Below are positions 49,017 to 58,180 of a stretch of 62,661 nt of DNA, one piece after another; within the stretch, counting starts at the first letter, position 1; each line of letters starts with the position of its first letter. Source of the stretch: Notoacmeibacter ruber (GTDB lineage Bacteria > Pseudomonadota > Alphaproteobacteria > Rhizobiales > Rhizobiaceae); assembly GCF_003668555.1 (NCBI RefSeq), contig NZ_RCWN01000003.1, forward strand, positions 1-62,661, read 5' to 3'. The notes beneath the pieces are model-generated. The model was not told the origin of the DNA and ran no database searches. It saw only the letters and a program-made list of their open reading frames with translations. The position numbers and the translations under genes are program-made.

Positions 49017-49936
49017 TAGGAATTGAGGGCCGCAAGGACTTTCTCGCGGTCCGCGTCCGGCATCTCGTCTAAGCTCTGCGCACAGAAGGAGAAAAACCCG
49101 CCGCTGCAAAGTTCCGACATCGTCTGCGTAAGTTTGGAACCGGTCGGGCGACCTGGCTTTATATAACCGACATCTGTCGGAACACATACCGGCGCGCCGG
49201 CTGCGAGCTCAAGGTGGCAGGCAAGGCCGATCGGTGATATTTGGTCGATGGTACGAAATCGCGGTGCAGCCTGTTGTCGAAGTACTTCGGAAGGCTGTTT
49301 CGAGAAATATTTCGAAAGCGTCTCGCGCCGCATAGGCTGCGGCTGATGTTCCAAAAGAAAGTATCTCGCCTCATTGCCTACTGTACGAGCGGCCTCGCAT
49401 TGAGCGAGACGATAGCCCGGCCGCGGCTTCCGTAACGACTTCAACCAGCGGCTGAAGCCCGAAGGAATGCGTGTGTAGGTTCCTCGGAGAATTGGGTGAT
49501 CGCCTTCAAAAAAATCAGTTTCCGAAACGGGCCGGCCGATAAATATGTCATCATTAAGATAGATAAATTTCGAGTGGAGACCGGGTATCCGGTGGATCAT
49601 CGTTTCGATCGAACGCGAGGAAAAAACCGGAAGCAGGTCAGCATGCTCTCCAAAAATCTCCTTATGATCGACGATCCTGACTTGGCCCTCATAGCTTGAT
49701 GAGGATAGAATGTCGGAGATCGGCCAAGGGTACTGACCGTCTGTAACAACATGGATGTGCCGAAGTGAACGGCAGAAGCACAATAGCGACAAAACGCAGA
49801 ACCGGAGTTCTCCCGAATTTGAAAAGCGCGTCTCTTTTGTTGCTTCTGGATGGGCGCTCGGATCGTGGAAGACGGCACGCTTCTCCAAGTGAGTTGGATC
49901 GCTTCCATCAACCCATGTGATAACGGCATCGATCAT
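48992..49936 (-). CDS. Stealth-family sugar-phosphate transferase
   Basis: A 314-residue protein with Stealth conserved regions in order. CR1 is DAVITWVDGSDP (3-14); CR2 is RFSNSGELRFCVLSLL (37-52), then IHVVTDGQ; CR3 and CR4 surround FIYLNDDIFIGRPV (124-137). Stealth proteins transfer sugar-1-phosphate to build phosphodiester-linked capsules or exopolysaccharides, in the cytoplasm. It overlaps the 3' end of the convergent glycosyltransferase gene by 25 bases. No partner capsule polymerase is close. Confidence 0.9.
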   Translation of the reverse strand: MIDAVITWVDGSDPTHLEKRAVFHDPSAHPEATKETRFSNSGELRFCVLSLLCFCRSLRHIHVVTDGQYPWPISDILSSSSYEGQVRIVDHKEIFGEHADLLPVFSSRSIETMIHRIPGLHSKFIYLNDDIFIGRPVSETDFFEGDHPILRGTYTRIPSGFSRWLKSLRKPRPGYRLAQCEAARTVGNEARYFLLEHQPQPMRRETLSKYFSKQPSEVLRQQAAPRFRTIDQISPIGLACHLELAAGAPVCVPTDVGYIKPGRPTGSKLTQTMSELCSGGFFSFCAQSLDEMPDADREKVLAALNSYYKLESIV

Positions 49937-50221
49937 TATCGTTCCCCATTTTGTGCCTCCAGATACACCCGTCTCATCTAGCAGTCGGCGCCGCCATAGA
50001 CAATTTTATCCTGCTCTATTAGTGAAAACGACTATCTGCGCAACTCTAGGATCTGGGAAGCATTCTCGAACATGTAAAAGACGGCCGCATTGATTAGGCA
50101 AGTTTCGGAAAGAGGCGCCGCTACTGCCTAGTACGGATTGACATACCTCGGAAAGCGCACCTGTGGACCTAGAAGGGTTGCCCTTTAGAGAACGAGATTT
50201 AAAGGAAAAGCATAACCTGCA

Positions 50222-52087
50222 ATGCGTATTGCACTGATACCCAAACTGATACGCGAACTTCGCAAGAAGGCGGATCAGTCGATCGTCGCGCGGCTCGTTA
50301 AGGAGAATTTTAAGGAGCATCGCGTCAACTATTTTTTGGCCATGATCTCAATGCTCGTTGTGAGCGGAATGACGGCGGCCACCGCTCTCATCGTAAAGAA
50401 TCTACTGGAAGCAACTGACGACGCGACACGCATGCTTACCATTGCCGGGGTAGTATGTGCGATTTTCATCGTAAAAGGCGTTGCCGGCTACATGCAGATA
50501 TTTATGATGTCAAAGGCAGGTTTCGCGATCGTCGCCAGTCAACGACGTCGGATTTACGACGCGCTGCTTGCGCAGGGGGTTTCCTTTTACGACCGGAAGA
50601 AGTCCTCAGATTTAGTTGCTCGCGTTTCCCGAGGCACCGACGCCATTCGCGGGGTGATCGACACATTGATCACCACTTACATCCGCGATCTCACCTCGGT
50701 CATCGGTCTGACTGCCGTAATGATCTACCAACTGCCTTGGGTCAGCCTCCTCATTCTCGCTCTTGGTCCTATCACTGTGTTTGCGATTCGACGCATTCTA
50801 AAGAGAGTTGATGCGTTGAGTTCAGAGGAGCTGCAGGGCTACTCGCGTATAGTCGAGCTGATCCAAGAGACTGCCGCTGGCATCAACGTTGTCAAGGCGT
50901 TCTCACTCGAGAACCAAATGCGGCGTGATATGCACGATGCCGTCACCGACGTTGAGAGCAAACAAAATTCGCTCATACGGCTCCAAGCCGCAACATCGCC
51001 CATAGTGGAGACATTGACGGGTGTAGCAATCGCGTCGGTGTTTATGTTTGTATCCCTTCGGTCTTCTCTAGGCGACACGGCGAGCGCAGGGCAACTCGTG
51101 AGCTTTATCACAGCGCTTCTCTTGGTCTATACGCCGGCCCGTCGCATTGCGCGCTCCCGGGTGCAGCTGCACTCGCGCCTTAATATGGTGAGGCGCCTTT
51201 ACGACGTGATCGATACGCCCTTGAGTATTCAGGAGGCCGAAGAGCCGAAAAACATTGCGCTCGATGGTGCCGGGGAGGTTAGATTCGAGAATGTCCGCTT
51301 CACCTACGGAAAATCAAAGAAGGCGGCACTGAAAGATCTCAGTCTGGTGTTCCCGTCGGGAAAGTTCACCGCGATAGTCGGACCCTCTGGCTCTGGAAAA
51401 TCTACCATTATTAATCTAATCCTGCGCCTATACGACCCTGCCAAGGGCAATGTTCTAATCGATAACTTGCCTCTGCGAGAAGCCAGTTTCGCATCACTCC
51501 GCGCAATGGTTTCCTACGTAAGTCAGGACGTGTTCCTGTTCGCCGACACGGTCGAACGTAACATTACGGCGGGGCGCCAGGATTTCACTCGAAAACAGGT
51601 GATCAACGCCGCCAAAGCTGCGGACGCACATGGCTTCATCATGGAAATGAAAAATGGCTACGAAACTGTTCTTCATGACAAAGGTTCAAACCTCTCCGGC
51701 GGTCAGCGCCAGAGGCTTGCGATCGCGCGCGCGATCATCCGGCAGTCCCGCATTCTTATCCTGGACGAAGCAACCAGTTCGCTCGATGCCTACTCCGAAG
51801 AAGCTATCAAGAATGCGATCGACGAACTCAGTCACAACCGGACCACCATCGTGGTGGCCCACCGCCTTTCCACCATCATGAAAGCAGACAAAGTCGTGGT
51901 TATTGTGGACGGCCAAGTGGCTGAATCGGGTAGTCCCTCCGAGCTCCTATTAGGCAGGGGTGTGTTTAGAGAGCTATACGATAAGCAGGATCTTTCCATT
52001 GATCCATTCGAAGAGAACGGGTTCCCTGCAGACGATGATGGGGTTGGAGAGAATGGACGTTACGACCCCACACTCAGTTCCCACTAG
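50222..52087 (+). CDS. MsbA-like ABC exporter
   Basis: A 621-residue half transporter. The transmembrane domain (about 38-330) has six helices; the nucleotide-binding domain follows: Walker A GPSGSGKST near 386, Q-loop in VSYVSQDVFLF, signature LSGGQRQRLAIARAI near 490, Walker B ILILDEATSSLD near 510, then the H-loop VVAHRLSTI. It resembles exporters of lipid-linked sugars and polysaccharides. The genomic context suggests it flips a glycolipid intermediate. The last 30 residues are acidic. Confidence 0.92.
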   Translation: MRIALIPKLIRELRKKADQSIVARLVKENFKEHRVNYFLAMISMLVVSGMTAATALIVKNLLEATDDATRMLTIAGVVCAIFIVKGVAGYMQIFMMSKAGFAIVASQRRRIYDALLAQGVSFYDRKKSSDLVARVSRGTDAIRGVIDTLITTYIRDLTSVIGLTAVMIYQLPWVSLLILALGPITVFAIRRILKRVDALSSEELQGYSRIVELIQETAAGINVVKAFSLENQMRRDMHDAVTDVESKQNSLIRLQAATSPIVETLTGVAIASVFMFVSLRSSLGDTASAGQLVSFITALLLVYTPARRIARSRVQLHSRLNMVRRLYDVIDTPLSIQEAEEPKNIALDGAGEVRFENVRFTYGKSKKAALKDLSLVFPSGKFTAIVGPSGSGKSTIINLILRLYDPAKGNVLIDNLPLREASFASLRAMVSYVSQDVFLFADTVERNITAGRQDFTRKQVINAAKAADAHGFIMEMKNGYETVLHDKGSNLSGGQRQRLAIARAIIRQSRILILDEATSSLDAYSEEAIKNAIDELSHNRTTIVVAHRLSTIMKADKVVVIVDGQVAESGSPSELLLGRGVFRELYDKQDLSIDPFEENGFPADDDGVGENGRYDPTLSSH

Positions 52088-52282
52088 CGGACCGGCGACC
52101 CAAGGATTAGTGATGACTGCTTGACGTGCTCCCGATTTTCGGAGCGTTTTGAGCTGGAATTCTCCAATTAGGTGAAGTGCACCCCGTCTTTGGACCGCCC
52201 CGAGCCGGAACTTCCGGGGGTTGAGCTGCTGCCGGTTTCGTGGACACCGAGATAAGGTGTTTTTTGGAACTGGAGAGTTGGA

Positions 52283-52573
52283 ATGCAGAGACGGAAGTTC
52301 AGCCGCGAGTTTAAGCTTGAGGCGGTAAAGTTGGTCAGGGAGCGGGGCGTTTCAGCCGCCCAGGCTGCTCGTGATCTGGACGTGCACGAGAACGTGTTGC
52401 GCAAATGGGTTCGCGAGCTGAGCGCTGACCCTCAGCACGCGTTTCCGGGCCACGGTCAGATGAAGCCCGAGCAGGTGGAGATCGATCGACTGCGCAAGGA
52501 AGTCGCGAAGCTGAAGGCGGAGCGCGACATCCTAAAAAAGGCCGCAGCCTACTTCGCGAGGGAAGCGCTATGA
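52283..52573 (+). CDS. IS3-family transposase OrfA
   Basis: A 96-residue protein. The helix-turn-helix is FSREFKLEAVKLVRERGVSAAQAARDLDVHENVLRKWV (about 5-42), and the leucine zipper is EQVEIDRLRKEVAKLKAERDILKKAAAYFA (about 64-93). Stop overlaps the orfB start by ATGA, allowing coupling or -1 frameshifting as usual in IS3 elements. Confidence 0.92.
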   Translation: MQRRKFSREFKLEAVKLVRERGVSAAQAARDLDVHENVLRKWVRELSADPQHAFPGHGQMKPEQVEIDRLRKEVAKLKAERDILKKAAAYFAREAL

Positions 52574-53430
52574 GGTTCGCCTTCATTGCGAAGCACCGGG
52601 GCATCTGGCCGGTGGCATGGCTTTGCGAAGCGCTGGATGTATCCCGATCAGGCTTCCATGCCTGGCTCAACCGCAGCCCCAGCGCTCGCTCCCGGCACGA
52701 CGAGGTGCTGGTGGCGGTGATCGACCGGAGTTTCAAGAGCAGCGACCGCACCTATGGTGCTCGCCGCGTCTGGCATGATGTTCTGGCGGAAGGTCTCGCC
52801 TGCGGCCTGCATCGCGTCGAGAGGCTGATGCGGAAGAACGGTCTGCGCGCCCGACCGCGCCGCCGTGGGCTGCCGAAGGACACTGGCGAGCGAGCCACGG
52901 TGTCGGAAAATATCCTCGATCGTGCCTTCGAGGCATCAGCACCGAACCAGAAGTGGGTGGCCGACTTCACCTACATCTGGACCGCTGAAGGATGGCTCTA
53001 CGTTGCTGCCGTCGTCGATCTGTTCTCTCGCCGTGTCGTGGGTTGGGCGATGAAAGCGGAGATGACGGCCCAGCTCGTGACCGACGCCCTCATCATGGCG
53101 ATCTGGCGAAGAGGCAGGCCGGACAGCCTCATGCATCACAGCGACCAGGGCAGCCAGTATACATCCGAGCAGTTCCAACGCCTGATGGCCGATCATGGCA
53201 TCACATGCTCGATGAGCCGGTCGGGGAACGTCTGGGATAATGCAGCAATGGAAAGCTTCTTCTCATCGCTGAAAACTGAGCGGACAGCCCGCAAGGTCTA
53301 CAGGACGAGGGACGACGCCAGGGCGGATGTGTTCGATTACATCGAGCGCTTCTACAATCCTCGGCGAAGGCACTCGACACTGGGCTATCTGAGCCCAGTG
53401 GAGTTCGAGGAGCAAGCTATGCTAGCTTAA
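52570..53430 (+). CDS. IS3-family transposase OrfB (DDE)
   Basis: A 286-residue integrase. HTH_21 region about 45-100 (YGARRVWHDVLAEG). Catalytic residues: Asp in WVADFTYIW, Asp in LMHHSDQGSQYTS, Glu in NAAMESFFSSLKTE. All motifs present, so the element is probably active. Confidence 0.93.
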   Translation: MRFAFIAKHRGIWPVAWLCEALDVSRSGFHAWLNRSPSARSRHDEVLVAVIDRSFKSSDRTYGARRVWHDVLAEGLACGLHRVERLMRKNGLRARPRRRGLPKDTGERATVSENILDRAFEASAPNQKWVADFTYIWTAEGWLYVAAVVDLFSRRVVGWAMKAEMTAQLVTDALIMAIWRRGRPDSLMHHSDQGSQYTSEQFQRLMADHGITCSMSRSGNVWDNAAMESFFSSLKTERTARKVYRTRDDARADVFDYIERFYNPRRRHSTLGYLSPVEFEEQAMLA

Positions 53431-53457
53431 CTGCGTGTCCGAAAAACCGGCAGCAGC

Positions 53458-53628
53458 TCACATGCGTTTGACTTCGGACGGGGTCAGTCCGCCATAGCGC
53501 TTGCGCCAGTTGTAGAACGTCGCGTCGCTGATTCCCGCCTTGCGGCAAACCTCGGCAACCGGTGTTCCCTCATCCGCCTGGCGCAGGATGAAAGCGATCT
53601 GCGCTTCCGAGAACTTCGACTTCTTCAT
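53458..53628 (-). pseudogene. IS407-like OrfA cut by IS insertion
   Basis: A 56-residue frame starting MKKSKFSEAQIAFILRQADEG, with HTH GTPVAEVCRKAGISDATFYNWRKRYGG. The next residues, LTPSEVKRM, are followed by a stop supplied by the end of the inserted element. The remaining part of OrfA and all of OrfB are missing. Confidence 0.75.
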
Positions 53629-53750
53629 GGAACTCTCCTTCTCCCGTCCACGGGATCATAATTGGAAAATTCCAGTTCAAAACGGTCCGAAAAATGGGAA
53701 GCACGTCACCGCCATTTCAAGGTGCCTAGCTTGGGTGCCGGTTTGGTCGG

Positions 53751-55079
53751 CTAGGCTGAGAAGACGTTGGTTTGATCGAGCTTCCGCCGCGCCATCGCGT
53801 TCCGAGTATCGAGTACGAGCCTCGCTTTGGATGCTAAAACAGGATAATCGAAAGCATCATGATCAGTCGCGATTAGCACGAGGTCATAAACGTGGTCCTC
53901 AATAGATTTCGGATTGACCGAGCGACGTCCATGCAGCTCCGGATGATCGCGGAGTTCCGGGATAACGGGAACGTGTGGATCCGTGTAGTCAACATTTGCG
54001 CCTCGCGCTGCCAGCATCTCCATCATCACCGTCGAAGGACTTTCTCGCATGTCCGAAACGTTCTTTTTATAGGCGATCCCCGCGACGAGAATGCGGGACG
54101 AACCCACCGACTTCCGCAATTCGCGATCGAGTACCTCTTCGAGGCGGCGCACGACGTAGCGCGGCATACTAAGGTTAATCTCGCCTGCAAGTTCGATGAA
54201 GCGTGTGGAGAGGCCATATTCTCGAGCCTTCCAGCTGAGATAGAATGGATCGATCGGAATGCAGTGTCCCCCGAGCCCCGGCCCCGGATAGAATGGCATG
54301 TATCCGAAGGGTTTGGTCGCGGCGGCCTCAATCACCTCCCAGATGTCGATTCCCATTGCGTCGTAAATCATCTTAAGCTCGTTGACGAGCGCGATGTTCA
54401 CCGAGCGGAAGACGTTTTCAGTAATCTTAACTGCTTCGGCCGTCGCGGGCGTAGAGACGGTAACCACTCGATCAATAAAGGCATCGTAGAAGGCGGAGGC
54501 AAGATCATTCGCATCCCGCCCTTCCCCCGCGACTATCTTTGGAATGGTCTTGGTCTCGTGCACGGTGTTGCCGGGGTCCTCGCGCTCAGGTGAGAAGGCG
54601 AGGAAAAAGTCCTGTCTACTCATTAGGCCGCCAGCCTGGAGAATCGGCTTCATAACCTCTTCTGTCGTGCCCGGATAGGTAGTCGATTCAAGGACGATGA
54701 GCTGTCCTTTGCGTAGGCTCGCAGCGATCATCTCAGTCGTCGCGATCACAAAACTAAGATCGGGCTCTCGATGGGAGCTGAGCGGCGTCGGTACGCAGAT
54801 GACGATGACATCACATTCCGATAACCGCTCCAAATCAGTCGTCGCAGAAAAACAGCCTTGATCCACAACGCCGCGTAGCCGTTCGTCGGAAACCGCATTG
54901 ATGTAGGACTGACAGGACAAGATGGCTTCAACCTTTCGCGGATCAAGATCAAAGCCAATTGTCGGAAACACAGACGCCGCACTAACCGCTAGCGGCAGGC
55001 CGACATATCCGAGCCCGATAATGCCGACAGTCGCATTGCGGGACTGAAGCTTGGTCCCTAGAACATGTGAGTAATTCAT
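53751..55079 (-). CDS. UDP-N-acetyl-sugar 6-dehydrogenase (WecC/TviB/WbpA type)
   Basis: A 442-residue enzyme. NAD-binding motif IIGLGYVGLPLA is near 19-30; ESTTYPGTTEE and FSPEREDPGN follow; the catalytic Cys is in GPGLGGHCIPIDP near 272; the C-terminal nucleotide-sugar domain has VAGIAYKKNVSDMRESPS. It oxidises UDP-linked N-acetylhexosamines to uronic acids, making acidic sugars for capsule or O-antigen. ATG 55079 is preferred to the TTG at 55097. Confidence 0.9.
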   Translation of the reverse strand: MNYSHVLGTKLQSRNATVGIIGLGYVGLPLAVSAASVFPTIGFDLDPRKVEAILSCQSYINAVSDERLRGVVDQGCFSATTDLERLSECDVIVICVPTPLSSHREPDLSFVIATTEMIAASLRKGQLIVLESTTYPGTTEEVMKPILQAGGLMSRQDFFLAFSPEREDPGNTVHETKTIPKIVAGEGRDANDLASAFYDAFIDRVVTVSTPATAEAVKITENVFRSVNIALVNELKMIYDAMGIDIWEVIEAAATKPFGYMPFYPGPGLGGHCIPIDPFYLSWKAREYGLSTRFIELAGEINLSMPRYVVRRLEEVLDRELRKSVGSSRILVAGIAYKKNVSDMRESPSTVMMEMLAARGANVDYTDPHVPVIPELRDHPELHGRRSVNPKSIEDHVYDLVLIATDHDAFDYPVLASKARLVLDTRNAMARRKLDQTNVFSA

Positions 55080-55577
55080 AATTTCTCTAATTTCCAATCA
55101 AGATTTACCAGAATAATTTGGGTTGCACTATAACTTGTAGTGGAATTTCCCATTGGTCGGGATCGCCCTGCAGATGCAGCTCACACATGGCCACCGCTCG
55201 TCGTTTTGTTGTGCTCCAATACACAAATTTTTAAGCTGCGGACACTACAATTTTCGAGGAAACGAACATTTTTTGACCTTCCCACGGGTTGTTTTAATTT
55301 TGATTGGAGCCGCTCGCCTTGAGGAGAACTATGAAGCGAGCGAGATTCACGGGCGAGCACATCATCTGGCTGAGTATTAGGCGTGCCCACGAAAGTCGTC
55401 CTTTATATCCGCGCTATCCGGGTCCCGCCGTTCTGGCGCTCCGAAGAGATCGCGCATAATATCTTCTAGCCTTAAAGGGTAAAATTGGTTAATGAGGTTC
55501 GTGATCGGCACTACGTCAAACAGACCTGAACCTTCAAAAGATCTAGGCTAGGGCGAACCTCTTAGAAGCGAGCAGAT
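55080..55577. promoter_or_regulatory. Promoter region of the fusion gene, duplicated at 62396-62534
   Basis: Divergent promoter space. From about 55437 on, it is homologous to 62396-62534: both have CCGAAGAGATCGCGCATAAT and TCTTCTAGCCT, then about two-thirds identity, until perfect identity starts at 55578. No gene is seen. Confidence 0.65.
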
Positions 55578-55715
55578 GGAAGCGACAAGGCTGAGTTAGC
55601 GTGAACGATAAGCAGCAAACCAATGTGTTCGTCCTTTCAACGGGTCGATGCGGCTCCATGACGTTCTCGCGCGCATGTAAGCATATCGAGAATTATACGT
55701 CCGGCCATGAGACGC
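55578..55715 (+). repeat. Internal full copy of 138-base repeat
   Basis: Covers the last 23 bases of the promoter region and the first 38 codons of the fusion gene. Identical to 1-127 and to 62535-62661 over their lengths. Confidence 0.92.
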
Positions 55716-58180
55716 GAACTAACCGGCTGGGGGTTGATAGACTTGACTATCCTCCTGGACACATCGAGTCCGACAATCGGCTATCCTGGTTCCTCGGTCG
55801 CCTCGACGCTCGTTTCGGCGACAATGCTGTCTACGTCCACCTCATGCGGGAACCGGAACGTGTCGCGGAGAGCTACAATCGCCGTTGGACCTCTTACGGC
55901 TCTATCATGTCTGCCTACGCGCGCGGGATCATGCAGAGCCGGAACGAGGGCATAGAGGTAGCCCGTGACTACGTCCGCACGACGACGGAGAACATTGAGC
56001 ACTTCCTAGCAAACAAGACCCGCGTTCATCGCATCAATATCGACGATCCCATCGAGGATTTTCGCAATCTCTGGGACGATCTCAGGGCGGAGGGGGATCT
56101 GGATGCCGCTCTCACCGAGTTCTCCCGCAGGCACAACGAGTCCGCACCAAATCCCGAAAATGCGCGAGACCTGACGCGCGCCGACCGTCTGGCGATCGTT
56201 CTGGAAAAGGAACGACGTCTCAGATCGGTCGAGCGCGAAAAAGCTCGAAAACTAGCCAACGAAAGGGACAGACTGTGCGTGAAATTGGACAGGTTGCGTC
56301 GGGAACGGGACGGCCTCCGTGCGGACAACAAGGAGCTTGCCGCCGCGAGACAGGAACTGCTTAAGTTTCTCAAGGAGATCCGGAAAGACCGGCTGTTCCG
56401 GCTGATCCCTTCATTTCGCAAGTATCGAAAGCGCAACTTGGAAGCGGACGGGCGCGTCGGGAAGTCGAGAGCGATCCGCCCCTTTCGGGATAAGGTCTGG
56501 GAAACCGCCCTTTGGTCGCTTTACGAGGACCACGCCGAGTCAGCCTTCGAGGCGATGGTGGATTCGGACAATCAGGATATGCGTATACGTGCCCATTGGG
56601 CGCTCGCACGCAAGCAAGGTTCACGAGGCGAGGTGTCGGCAGCTATCGATCATCTCTCCAATCTGCGCAACATATTATCCCGGAACAAAACCCCCACCGA
56701 CATCATGCTTTATGAAGCAGCAATGCGGGACGCTGGCGGCGTTGCAGACGCGGCGGACGCGCTGATCGACCAGGCCGAACGCGCAGGGGCGCCTGAGGTA
56801 GAGGTCGCGCTGACTCGCGCCTCGCATGCGAGTGCGACGGGCAGGCCGATCCGCGACTGGCTCGCTGCAATCAATCCACTCTTCGAAAAAGCGGGGGTTG
56901 CGCAACTCTCCGCGCGCGACCCGAACGCTCCGGCTTGTTTTTCCAACCTCACGCACGACGCCCCGCCCGATCCGCGGTCGAATGAAGCAAAGGTGTCGGT
57001 GATCATGCCTGCCTTCGAAGCAGAGCAGACGATCGACTACGCAATCGATGGCGTGCTTGGGCAGACATGGACCAATCTCGAACTCATCATCGTCGACGAT
57101 GGAAGTACGGACGGCACTTGGGCGCGGATCGAGGCCCGCGCGGCGACGGATGACCGGATCGTACCCATCCGCCGCAAAGCGAACGAAGGCGCATACGCCT
57201 GCCGCAATGCTGGCCTGCGCGCCGCGACCGGCCGGTTCGTGACGGTCAACGACGCGGATGACTGGTCGCACCCCGAACGCATCGCCCTGCAGGCGAAGCA
57301 CGCTCTCGATTCCGGTATCGCCTGCAATACCACCCGATGCGTCTTATTCGACGAACATCTCATATCGGAGCCACGACACCGTCGTAGCCGTTCTATTCCT
57401 CTGAACACGTCTTCGTTCCTATTCGACCGCGAAATTGCTCTGACCTTAGGGGGGTGGGACAAAGTCCGGCATTCGGCAGACAGTGAATTTCTGAAACGTA
57501 TGCAGCTTGCGATCCGTGCCGAGGAATCGAAGCTTGTAGACGACTGCCCTATGGCCTTCGTTTTTGCACGACCAGGATCGCTACTGCGATCCGGTGGTCC
57601 CACGGGCGTTCATTCGGCAATCTACGGTGCGCGCGCGGAATATCACGAAGCCTTTACACATTGGCACAAAATAACCGAGAACCTTGCTCTCGGCCCCGAA
57701 AGGCCCTTTCCGATCCCCGCGATCACGAAAGAGCGAAAGCCGGAGCCGGTGCGGGTTGCTGTACTCCTTGTTTCGGATTTCTCAGCGGAAGCGTCCCAGG
57801 ATATTCACATTGAAACACTTCAGCAAATCGTCAACGCAGAACAGAGTGTAGGGCTGCTCCACCTTCCTGCGATCGCACACCTCAGAATACCCGTTGAACG
57901 ACACGTGCGTAGCATGATCCATGCGTATCGCCTTCCCCTGATCGTGCCTGGTATGGATGCAATCTGTAGCCATGCAGTTCTCGTCAACGGAATTGGACTT
58001 GCAACCCTTCCTCGGGGCCTAGGTAAATTCCAAGCAAATGCAGCCTACACACTGGACGAGATCGACAGATCGCTTATCGAAGCGTTTCATCAGGTGGTTG
58101 AGGGTGCAAGCGAGCTCCAGCATGTTGCAAGCATCAGGGACGCACTTCCAAGGTCGTCTGTAGCGTTGGGCCCCCCTTAA
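55601..58180 (+). CDS. Sulfotransferase-like / GT2 glycosyltransferase fusion
   Basis: An 859-residue protein from GTG 55601. The N-terminal domain (about 1-170) has VFVLSTGRCGSMTFSRA, a PAPS-binding-loop-like motif, with MREPERVAESYNRRW further on, as in sulfotransferases. Residues about 190-260 form an Arg/Glu/Leu coiled coil. A tetratricopeptide-like segment follows (about 300-410). A GT2 domain starts near 465 (KVSVIMPAFEAEQTIDYAI and ELIIVDDGSTDGTW), with the DXD-like NDADD near 548. The C-terminal 200 residues are unassigned. It may both glycosylate and sulfate a glycan. Confidence 0.75.
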   Translation: MNDKQQTNVFVLSTGRCGSMTFSRACKHIENYTSGHETRTNRLGVDRLDYPPGHIESDNRLSWFLGRLDARFGDNAVYVHLMREPERVAESYNRRWTSYGSIMSAYARGIMQSRNEGIEVARDYVRTTTENIEHFLANKTRVHRINIDDPIEDFRNLWDDLRAEGDLDAALTEFSRRHNESAPNPENARDLTRADRLAIVLEKERRLRSVEREKARKLANERDRLCVKLDRLRRERDGLRADNKELAAARQELLKFLKEIRKDRLFRLIPSFRKYRKRNLEADGRVGKSRAIRPFRDKVWETALWSLYEDHAESAFEAMVDSDNQDMRIRAHWALARKQGSRGEVSAAIDHLSNLRNILSRNKTPTDIMLYEAAMRDAGGVADAADALIDQAERAGAPEVEVALTRASHASATGRPIRDWLAAINPLFEKAGVAQLSARDPNAPACFSNLTHDAPPDPRSNEAKVSVIMPAFEAEQTIDYAIDGVLGQTWTNLELIIVDDGSTDGTWARIEARAATDDRIVPIRRKANEGAYACRNAGLRAATGRFVTVNDADDWSHPERIALQAKHALDSGIACNTTRCVLFDEHLISEPRHRRSRSIPLNTSSFLFDREIALTLGGWDKVRHSADSEFLKRMQLAIRAEESKLVDDCPMAFVFARPGSLLRSGGPTGVHSAIYGARAEYHEAFTHWHKITENLALGPERPFPIPAITKERKPEPVRVAVLLVSDFSAEASQDIHIETLQQIVNAEQSVGLLHLPAIAHLRIPVERHVRSMIHAYRLPLIVPGMDAICSHAVLVNGIGLATLPRGLGKFQANAAYTLDEIDRSLIEAFHQVVEGASELQHVASIRDALPRSSVALGPP

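Larger units (their letters stand above)
52222..53460 (+). mobile_element. Complete IS3-family element (inserted in the remnant)
   Basis: A 1239-base element. The ends, TGAGCTGCTGCCGGTTT at 52222 and its inverted match ending at 53460, continue for about 30 bases with few differences. It carries two overlapping transposase genes. No target duplication could be seen next to the ends. Confidence 0.8.
52122..53708. mobile_element. Remnant IS3-family (IS407-like) element interrupted by another IS
   Basis: Imperfect terminal inverted repeats of about 50 bases lie at 52122-52172 and 53658-53708: both read TGACGTGCT(C/T)CC inward and share CGTTTTGA(G/A)CTGGAATT. Inside the right end is the 5' part of its orfA (53458-53628, minus). 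The rest has been replaced by a second insertion sequence. Confidence 0.75.

Noticed and set aside
55153..55390. Small open frames in the gap before the fusion gene
   Set aside because: No ribosome sites or features; the stretch is a divergent promoter region.
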